From the NCBI GenBank assembly GCA_964383915.1, contig CAYLJE010000122.1:1-6984 (forward strand): a stretch of DNA of 6,984 nucleotides, read 5' to 3'. A program made the position numbers and the translations under genes. Positions 1 through 5,802 of this stretch are shown in pieces. Below the pieces are notes generated by a model. That model did not search any database. It was not told the origin of the DNA and saw only the letters and a list, made by a program, of their open reading frames with translations. Numbering within the stretch: position 1 is the first letter of the stretch; every line of letters begins with the position of its first letter. This stretch comes from DRPN01 sp964383915 (lineage in GTDB: Bacteria > Bacteroidota > Bacteroidia > Bacteroidales > VadinHA17).

Positions 1-92
1 TAAGGGTCGTTAAAGACGATGACGTTGATAGGCTGCAGGTGTAAAGGCAGTGATGTCAAAGCCGAGCAGTACTAATTGCCCGTAAGCTTTCC
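1..92 (+). rRNA. 23S ribosomal RNA, 3' end (partial)
   Basis: This is the 3' terminal part of the large-subunit rRNA; the 5' part lies outside the window. The stretch around 20-60 (GATGACGTTGATAGGCTGCA and what follows) and the end near 61-92 (GAGCAGTACTAATTGCCCGT, then AAGCTTTCC) match the conserved last helices of bacterial 23S in the form usual for Bacteroidota. The exact mature 3' end is estimated from the usual end after the CGTAAGCTT segment and may be off by several bases. The 5S gene follows in the same direction, as in a standard rRNA operon. Confidence 0.93.
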
Positions 93-172
93 AATAGAAT
101 GACTCTTTATACTTTCTTTCAATACGTTTATGATATGACCCTGATTCTCAACAGAGGAAATACGGGGAAAAG

Positions 173-284
<112 letters not shown>

Positions 285-286
285 TT

Positions 287-320
287 AAAACCTTTAACCT
301 GTGGGTTAAAGGTTTTTTTT
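287..320 (+). terminator. Intrinsic terminator of the rRNA operon
   Basis: A perfect 13-bp stem joins AAAACCTTTAACC (287-299) to GGTTAAAGGTTTT (304-316), with the 4-nt loop TGTG (300-303), and runs into an uninterrupted T-tract ending at 320. It starts only a few bases after the 5S 3' end and lies about 70 bp before the next gene, so it closes the rRNA transcript and insulates the porin gene. A second T-rich run (325-332) follows. Confidence 0.9.
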
Positions 321-374
321 GTGCTCTTTTTTCTTGTCATTAGATAATAAAGGAAATTATCTTTCCTCTTTTTT

Positions 375-382
375 TATATTTG
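375..382 (+). promoter_or_regulatory. Bacteroidota -7 promoter box for the porin gene
   Basis: TATATTTG matches the Bacteroidota sigma-ABfr -7 consensus TAnnTTTG exactly. I see no good TTTG -33 element about 19-21 nt upstream, so the promoter is only half supported. Only 6 nt separate the box from the ATG at 389, so the transcript should start at or within a few bases of the start codon, giving a leaderless or nearly leaderless mRNA. Confidence 0.55.
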
Positions 383-388
383 TGGGTT

Positions 389-2344
389 ATGAAAAGCTGT
401 TTAGCGGTTGTATTGTTATTTCTTCCAGGCCTGACATTTTACGGGCAGAGAACTGATTCAGTGAAAATCGATCAAAAAGTTATTGCCTGGATTCTGAATA
501 AAGATGGGAAAATTCTACCTGCTTCCAGAGATACCACCCTTGCTGGATTTGAAGTGTTTGACCCCGCTTATCTTTATTATCGGTATCCGGTTAAGACAGG
601 GAATATTGTCTCTCCAGTTTTTTCAGCAAGCTATGCCGAATGGACTGAAACAGAAGACGATTTCTTTCTGAAATATTATAAACCATATATATTTGATTCC
701 GGGAAGCAGGTTTATTACCGGGCCAGAAGCCCGTTTACCCAAGCTACTTATGCCTCAGCAGGACAAAAAATCAATCAGGAACAAATTCTGGATGTTATTC
801 ATACACAGAATATTAATAAAAATCTTAATGCCGGACTTATACTTAATTTTATGTCGGGGGAAGGGCAGTACAACTTTCAAGAACATAAGAAAAAAACTTT
901 CGCTTTTTTTACCAGTTACATTGGAGAGAATTATGCTTTTTTCGGACATATTAGCACAAATGATATCAGCCAGCAAGAAAATGGAGGAATTCAGGATGAA
1001 CATTATCTGGAAACAAGTAAACCCAAAGATATTCCTGTTAACCTGGGGCTTGAAAGCAAAGCTTTGTCCAGAATAAAAAATACTAATTTTCAGATCCTGA
1101 ACTATTATGCTTTTGGAAAATTTACTTCTGACCAGGATTCCGTTTCAAAGGCAAAAATGTCTGATGAACCGCAATTGCCGCAAGGGTGGGGAAGATTAAC
1201 CTATAAATTAAGATTTGAGAAAACAGGACGATCCTATACCGATCTTAATCCCCAGTCTGTATTTTATCACCATATTTATTATGATTCGGTGCAAACATAT
1301 GATACCACTTATTTCAGAACCTGGGAAAATGAAGTAGCCCTGGAGTTACGTAGTAACCCCCAAAGAAAGATATCTCTTGGAAGCCGCTTTGGTTTACGTA
1401 ATGAGATGGAGAAATATTCTGAAAACGGAACGTTGGATACGATCATAAATATACACAAAGGGGATACCTCATTTACCAATATACATAATAAAACCATAGG
1501 TAATACATCTGTTTTTGGTGAGATATTTAATACTATCGGCGAACGTTTTCAGTGGACAGCATGGGGAACCCTGTATCTGTTGGGTTATAAATCCGGAAAC
1601 ACTGAGATTCACGGGAATATCAGGGAAACGTTAGGGAAAAAAGACAATCCTGTCTTTATCAGAATGTTTGGCCATTTTTCATTGAAAAGGCCGGTTTACA
1701 GACTGAATCATTTTTCTTCCAATTATTTTGTCTGGAATAATGATTTTCGGTATGTGAAAGATCTGACTGCCGGGGTTTCTTTGCGGAAGCCGGAAAAACA
1801 TGCAGGGATACAATTACAGGCGAGTTTTTTGAACCAGTATGTATATTTTGATAGTCTGGCTGTTCCTGTTCAGTATTCAGGTTCTCTTGTTTTGTATAAT
1901 CTTGAGCTGTATAAAGACTTTTATCTTTGGAAGTTTTCTTTTCTCAATCAATTATGTATTCAACAAGCCAGTAAGCCCGGGGTATTACCTTTGCCTCTTG
2001 TTAATTTTAGAAATTCCACGTCTTTTAACCATACCATCCATTTTAAGAATACCGGGGGCCAATTACAATTGCAACTGGGTTTTGATTTATATTTCCAGAC
2101 GACTTACTATGGATATGCTTATATGCCAGCGACCGGCCAGTTTTATGTGCAGCAAAAGAAAAAAATCGGGAATTATCCGTTTCTGGATACTTATCTCAAT
2201 ATCAAAATACAGCGAACCAGGTTTTTCGTAAAGGTTCAACATGTTACTTCAGGACTTCTCGGGCCGCATTATTTTACGGTGGTTGATTATCCAATGAACC
2301 AATTATTCTTCAAATTTGGTCTTTCCTGGACATTTTACAATTAG
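389..2344 (+). CDS. Putative outer-membrane beta-barrel porin (Porin_10-like)
   Basis: Predicted exported outer-membrane beta-barrel protein of 651 residues, of the Bacteroidota 'putative porin' type (Porin_10-like). Residues 1-20 form a signal peptide: MK, a hydrophobic core (LAVVLLFLPG), then FYGQ. Family-like features follow: the segment around 111-160 with SPFTQATY, HTQNINKNLNAGL and SGEGQY, the QENGGI motif at 196-201, and alternating aromatic/polar beta-strand patterns to the end. The C-terminus FGLSWTFYN is aromatic, as expected for a last barrel strand. ATG at 389 is chosen over the in-frame TTG at 380 because the TTG lies inside the promoter box and would add residues before the signal peptide; there is no other in-frame ATG before the mature protein. 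It stands alone after the rRNA terminator. The family call rests on recognised motifs; the substrate is unknown. Confidence 0.85.
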   Translation: MKSCLAVVLLFLPGLTFYGQRTDSVKIDQKVIAWILNKDGKILPASRDTTLAGFEVFDPAYLYYRYPVKTGNIVSPVFSASYAEWTETEDDFFLKYYKPYIFDSGKQVYYRARSPFTQATYASAGQKINQEQILDVIHTQNINKNLNAGLILNFMSGEGQYNFQEHKKKTFAFFTSYIGENYAFFGHISTNDISQQENGGIQDEHYLETSKPKDIPVNLGLESKALSRIKNTNFQILNYYAFGKFTSDQDSVSKAKMSDEPQLPQGWGRLTYKLRFEKTGRSYTDLNPQSVFYHHIYYDSVQTYDTTYFRTWENEVALELRSNPQRKISLGSRFGLRNEMEKYSENGTLDTIINIHKGDTSFTNIHNKTIGNTSVFGEIFNTIGERFQWTAWGTLYLLGYKSGNTEIHGNIRETLGKKDNPVFIRMFGHFSLKRPVYRLNHFSSNYFVWNNDFRYVKDLTAGVSLRKPEKHAGIQLQASFLNQYVYFDSLAVPVQYSGSLVLYNLELYKDFYLWKFSFLNQLCIQQASKPGVLPLPLVNFRNSTSFNHTIHFKNTGGQLQLQLGFDLYFQTTYYGYAYMPATGQFYVQQKKKIGNYPFLDTYLNIKIQRTRFFVKVQHVTSGLLGPHYFTVVDYPMNQLFFKFGLSWTFYN

Positions 2345-2483
2345 TTTTATTATTTTCGTTGTAATAAACCGGCAAAGAGTATTTAAATATCCATGCTATT
2401 ATTTTCAATAATTACCTAAAAGGGAAGGAAATATTATCATGGTTGCGTTACACAAGAACCATTGAATAACTAAATATTATCTT
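2345..2483 (+). promoter_or_regulatory. Intergenic leader upstream of the mltF-like gene, with repeats and a tiny ORF
   Basis: This 139-bp AT-rich gap contains no TAnnTTTG box and no TTTG at all, so mltF either reads through from the porin gene or uses a non-consensus promoter. Three small signals are visible. A 10-nt direct repeat AAATATTATC lies at 2429-2438 and 2472-2481. A 6-bp inverted pair, CACAAG (2451-2456) and CTTGTG (2481-2486), has its second arm over the GTG start. An 8-codon ORF (2439-2465, MVALHKNH) is preceded by the purine-rich AGGGAAGGAA (2421-2430). Each could be chance in AT-rich DNA. No convincing terminator follows the porin gene. Confidence 0.3.
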
Positions 2484-3905
2484 GTGAAACAATTTTATAC
2501 AATTCTTTTTCTATGCCTGTCAATATTCTTTTGCAGTGGTTGCAGACCTACGCAGAAAGATGGAGGTAACAAAGAAGTAATAATACGGGACTGGTCTGAA
2601 ATTCGTTCACGAGGAAAGTTGGTTGCGTTGACGGATTTCAATTCTACGGATTATTTTATATATCGGGGGCAACCGATGGGTTATCAGTATGAATTGCTTA
2701 AAGCACTGGCTGAATATCTGAATATTGATCTTGAAATTAAAGTGAACAATGATCTTGAACAGTCTTTTCAGATGCTTGAGGAAGGGGATTGTGATATACT
2801 GGCTATTAACCTTACAGTTACCGAAGAAAGAAAAAATTTCATACGTTTTACTGTACCTATCGGTATCACCAGGCAGGTGTTGGTGCAGCGGAAACCAAAT
2901 GGGTGGAACAAACAAACAAAGGGCCAACTGGATAAAGTCCTGGTTCGTAATCCCCTGGAACTGGCAGGGAAAACCATTTATATTCAGAATCATTCTTCTT
3001 TTGCCGGCAGATTACGGCATTTATCGGATGAAATTGGGGACAGTATTCATATTATTGAAGTAGATGAAGAAGTGGAGAAGCTTATTAAAATGGTAAACCG
3101 TGGAGAAATTGAATTTACCGTAGCGGATGAGAATGTGGCCAAAGTGAACCATACTTATTACTCCCGGTTGGATGTTTCCACCCCCGTCAGTTTTTCACAG
3201 AATCTTGCCTGGGGAGTCAGGAAAGAAGGTTCGGAACAGTTGCTGAAGGTTGTCAATGCCTGGATATTGAAATATAAAAAGACATTGGATTATGCTTTAA
3301 TCTACAATAAGTATTTCAGGAATCCAAAATCAAAGGTAAGGGTTAAAAGTGATTACTTTGTTTTGGGGAATGGGCGTATTTCTCCTTATGATGAGCTGAT
3401 CAGGCAGTATAGTGATACGCTGAGATGGAATTGGTTATTATTGTGTTCGATGATCTATCAGGAATCCCATTTTGACCCGAAAGCCCGTTCCTGGGCCGGA
3501 GCCAAAGGGCTGATGCAGGTAATGCCGTCCACGGTGGACAGGTATCATATTAAAGATCCTTTTTCCCCCAAAGAAAATATCCGGGCCGGCGTTAGATATC
3601 TTCACTGGCTGGAGGAATTTTTCAGGGATCGTATTACCAACCGGGATACGATGATCAGGTTTGTCCTGGCTGCTTATAATACGGGATTAGGTCATGTGCT
3701 GGATGCCCGAAGTCTCGCCCGTAAATATGGCGGGAATCCGGATTCCTGGCATGATGTCAGGTTTTATTTACTGTCTCTTTCCGATGAAAAGTATTTTCTC
3801 GACCCGGTTGTCAAATACGGATATTGCCGGGGTGATGAAACTGTTGATTATGTTGAGCAGATACTGGATCGTTATGAGCATTATAAAAATATCGTAAGGG
3901 AATGA
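2484..3905 (+). CDS. mltF: MltF-like membrane-bound lytic murein transglycosylase (lipoprotein)
   Basis: Predicted periplasmic lipoprotein that cleaves the MurNAc-GlcNAc bond of peptidoglycan, leaving 1,6-anhydroMurNAc. Of 473 residues, 1-20 are a lipoprotein signal peptide with lipobox-like CSGC, lipidated Cys20. Residues about 41-278 form a bacterial solute-binding (SBP family 3) domain, from RGKLVALTDFN to LIYNKYF, with the typical DILAINLTVTEERK. Residues about 312-440 are the SLT (goose-lysozyme-like) domain: catalytic Glu327 in the QES motif, GLMQVMPST at 342-350, and LAAYNTG around 395-401. This two-domain order is the MltF hallmark; E. coli MltF is 518 residues. The start is GTG with no clear Shine-Dalgarno, usual in Bacteroidota; it is chosen because the lipoprotein signal begins there. 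It converges with the Nudix remnant (20-bp gap). The SBP-like domain in E. coli MltF is regulatory; the same role here is inference. Confidence 0.92.
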   Translation: MKQFYTILFLCLSIFFCSGCRPTQKDGGNKEVIIRDWSEIRSRGKLVALTDFNSTDYFIYRGQPMGYQYELLKALAEYLNIDLEIKVNNDLEQSFQMLEEGDCDILAINLTVTEERKNFIRFTVPIGITRQVLVQRKPNGWNKQTKGQLDKVLVRNPLELAGKTIYIQNHSSFAGRLRHLSDEIGDSIHIIEVDEEVEKLIKMVNRGEIEFTVADENVAKVNHTYYSRLDVSTPVSFSQNLAWGVRKEGSEQLLKVVNAWILKYKKTLDYALIYNKYFRNPKSKVRVKSDYFVLGNGRISPYDELIRQYSDTLRWNWLLLCSMIYQESHFDPKARSWAGAKGLMQVMPSTVDRYHIKDPFSPKENIRAGVRYLHWLEEFFRDRITNRDTMIRFVLAAYNTGLGHVLDARSLARKYGGNPDSWHDVRFYLLSLSDEKYFLDPVVKYGYCRGDETVDYVEQILDRYEHYKNIVRE

Positions 3906-3925
3906 AACCGGTCATCCCAGGGTAG

Positions 3926-4297
3926 TTATATACATTTTTGAGCCTTGCGATGAATAGTCAGGTATTCATTAAGAATCATAGCTGTTGCGCCCCATACATG
4001 ATATTCTCAGATAATGAAACAGGGTACTTTCTCAGGGTCCCGACTTGTCTTTACGGTCATATAGCCGACCATACCTTCTGAAACCAGAAAATGATGAATA
4101 TTGGTTTCAATGATTTCAGAAACTTCATGCGGGTCAGGTGCACGGGAAGAAAGATGATCAGAAAATTTTAAAGTTCTGGCCCTGTAAGGGGAAGCCATTT
4201 TCTTTTGCGCATCAATACCCGGCAAAGATTGCAGAAATTTTTTTCTCAGGTAAGACACAAAACGTTGCCAGTAGGTATTTTCTGAGTCCGGAGTCAT
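3926..4297 (-). pseudogene. Decayed Nudix hydrolase (CoA-pyrophosphatase / NudL type), core deleted and stop codon inside
   Basis: Reading down from ATG at 4297, codons 13-39 give the N-terminal signature of the CoA-diphosphatase Nudix group (FVSYLRKKFLQ, then LPGIDAQKKMASPYR). Codons 54-62 give PDPHEVSEI, which in intact members lies after the Nudix box, so the catalytic core (GX5EX7REUXEEXGU) is missing. The joint lies near 4140-4155 and keeps the frame. Codon 97 is TGA (4007-4009). Reading on in the same frame gives 26 more residues, including VWGATAMIL at codons 101-109, the normal family C-terminus, ending at TAA (3926-3928). From the usual length of about 210 residues, roughly 85-95 are missing. 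Without the Nudix box it cannot bind metal or hydrolyse CoA. It sits 24 bp downstream of the permease gene, presumably in its transcript. The stop alone could be a sequence error; the deletion argues against an intact gene. Confidence 0.85.
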
Positions 4298-4321
4298 AGG
4301 TTTGTAATTTTACCGGAGGAG

Positions 4322-5566
4322 TTACTCATACCTGATGGTTTTTATGGGAGAGATACGTGAAATCAAATAAGAAGGAAGGATGAGGATTAGAACGATTAAA
4401 ATCAGTGTTCCAATATTTAAGCCCAGAATAATAGCAAGATTAAAATGAATAGGAACAGTGGTCAGATAATAAGTCTCCGGGTTGAGTGGAATAATGCCAA
4501 ACCTGTATTGCAGATAAGATAATCCCAGACCAATGACATTACCCCAAAGCAATCCTTTGATAACCAGATAAGCCGACTGGTAGAGGAATATTTTCCGGAT
4601 GCTCCAGTTGGATGCTCCCAGGGCTTTCAAAATGCCAATCATATTCATCCTTTCAAGGATTAAAATCAGCAACCCCGAGATCATATTGAACCCTGCTACC
4701 AACAGCATCAGAATCAGGATAATCCATACATTCAGATCCTGCAGGTTCAGCCAGTCAAAGATTTGTGGATATTTTTCACGTATGTTTTCAACACGTAAAC
4801 GGGTTTTATTTTTTTCAAAAGAGGTACCTACCCTTTGTCTGACAGCCCAGGTCATTTTATCCAAATCCCGGAAATGATCAACCGTTATTTCATATCCGCT
4901 TATTTGGTCTGTTTTCCAGTTATTTAATTTTTGGATATGTTTTATGTCCGCCAGTACAAACATTTTATCAAAATCTTCCAGGCTGGTTTCATAAATACCT
5001 GATATTGTAAACCGTCGCATACGGGGAGGATCCTGCACAAAATACATAACAAAAGAATCTCCTGTTTTCAGCTCAAGCAGATCGGAAAGAATCTTTGAAA
5101 TCAGAACCTTATCCGTACGTGTTGAGTCGGATACCTGAAAAACAGATCCGTCCACCAGATTATTTTTGAAAAAATGCCAGTCAAAATCACTGCCTATACC
5201 TTTTAAAACAACTCCCTGTATTTCTTTTTTTGTTTTGATAATGCCGGCTTTGATACCAAAGATCTGGATGTGTTTGATGCCTGGTATCTTTTCCAGAGAC
5301 GGATAAAATGGTTGATTTTTGTTGATAGGTTCTGTTTCGTATGAAGTATTGGTATCATAGTTGGTTATTTGTATATGTGATCCAAATCCCACCACTTTGG
5401 AACGTATCTCTTGTTTGAAAGCAGTGACAATGGCTGTGGCGATGATCATGACTGCCAGTCCCAAAGCAATGCCCAGGATGGCAATTTTAATAACAGGCCT
5501 CGATATTCTGCTTTCCGTTCCCTTGCCGGTTACAATCCTGCGTGAAATAAATAATTCAGTATTCAA
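4322..5566 (-). CDS. LolC/LolE-family ABC transporter permease (FtsX domain)
   Basis: Inner-membrane permease of the lipoprotein-releasing type, which works with a LolD-like ATPase (not in this window) to hand outer-membrane lipoproteins to a carrier. The protein has 414 residues from the chosen start. Layout: TM1 at about 25-50 (IAILGIALGLAVMIIATAIV), a large periplasmic domain to about 278, TM2 at 279-304, TM3 at about 330-354 and TM4 at about 375-400. The cytoplasmic ERMNMIGILKALGAS (305-319) is the FtsX/LolC-E coupling-helix signature, and NPETYYLTTVPI (362-373) is typical of LolC/E. The start is TTG at 5566, giving MNTELFISRRIV as in family members; a longer frame back to TTG at 5614 would contain the promoter. 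E. coli pairs LolC with LolE; here only one gene is seen, so LolC versus LolE is not decided. The Nudix remnant follows. Confidence 0.9.
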   Translation of the reverse strand: MNTELFISRRIVTGKGTESRISRPVIKIAILGIALGLAVMIIATAIVTAFKQEIRSKVVGFGSHIQITNYDTNTSYETEPINKNQPFYPSLEKIPGIKHIQIFGIKAGIIKTKKEIQGVVLKGIGSDFDWHFFKNNLVDGSVFQVSDSTRTDKVLISKILSDLLELKTGDSFVMYFVQDPPRMRRFTISGIYETSLEDFDKMFVLADIKHIQKLNNWKTDQISGYEITVDHFRDLDKMTWAVRQRVGTSFEKNKTRLRVENIREKYPQIFDWLNLQDLNVWIILILMLLVAGFNMISGLLILILERMNMIGILKALGASNWSIRKIFLYQSAYLVIKGLLWGNVIGLGLSYLQYRFGIIPLNPETYYLTTVPIHFNLAIILGLNIGTLILIVLILILPSYLISRISPIKTIRYE

Positions 5567-5591
5567 CCCTGTGTTTGTTTGAAATTTCTCA

Positions 5592-5599
5592 CAAATGTA
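5592..5599 (-). promoter_or_regulatory. Bacteroidota -7 promoter box for the LolC/E permease
   Basis: Read on the minus strand the box is TACATTTG, an exact TAnnTTTG match. It lies 25 nt before the TTG start at 5566, predicting a leader of about 20 nt. A good TTTG element at the usual 19-21 nt spacing is not visible; a TTTG at 5607-5610 is too close. The box overlaps the codons of the longer possible ORF, which supports the shorter start. Confidence 0.55.
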
Positions 5600-5707
5600 A
5601 AAAAACCAAAGCAACAGGATACATATTTTAGTGAATGAGACAAGCCTGTTAATAAATAATCAATTTTAATAGGCGGTTCTATGTGGGTAAAAAAATTTAA
5701 TTATATC

Positions 5708-5757
5708 CAAATGAAACAATAGTTGATGTGAAGAATGAAAAATATTTGTTTCATTTG
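5708..5757. repeat. Perfect 12-bp inverted repeat in the divergent intergenic region
   Basis: CAAATGAAACAA (5708-5719) and its exact reverse complement TTGTTTCATTTG (5746-5757) are separated by 26 nt. The arms lie between the divergently transcribed permease and namZ genes, ending 45 nt before the namZ ATG. It is not followed by a proper T-tract, so it does not look like an intrinsic terminator. It could be a two-site operator, a hairpin in an mRNA leader, or a remnant of an inserted element. The symmetry is directly visible; function is unknown. Confidence 0.7.
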
Positions 5758-5802
5758 CAGATAGAAATTTTTATTTTCAACGTAAAATAAGTAAGGTATC
5801 TA

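Noticed and set aside
93..172. A tRNA or small RNA in the 23S-5S spacer
   Set aside because: No cloverleaf, T-loop motif or strong hairpin is visible in these roughly 80 bases.
380..388. Porin start three codons earlier, at TTG 380
   Set aside because: The TTG is part of the TAnnTTTG promoter box, and the ATG at 389 gives a standard signal peptide beginning MK.
693..1076. Overlapping reading frames inside the porin, mltF and permease genes
   Set aside because: They lie in other frames of clearly homologous genes, have no family resemblance, signal or start context, and look like by-products of AT-rich coding sequence.
2346..2368. Possible terminator after the porin gene (TTTATTA pairing with TAATAAA)
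   Set aside because: The stem is 7 A-T pairs with a 9-nt loop and no following T-tract; it is too weak to call.
4007..4009. TGA in the Nudix frame read as a recoded codon (selenocysteine or tryptophan)
   Set aside because: The mltF-like gene in the same window ends in TGA, so TGA is a normal stop here. I saw no case for a selenocysteine element, and the missing Nudix box already argues for a dead gene.
5745..5779. Promoter for namZ from TTTG (5745-5748 or 5754-5757) with TATTTTCA (5772-5779)
   Set aside because: The spacings (23 and 14 nt) and the missing final TG of the -7 box do not fit the Bacteroidota consensus well enough.
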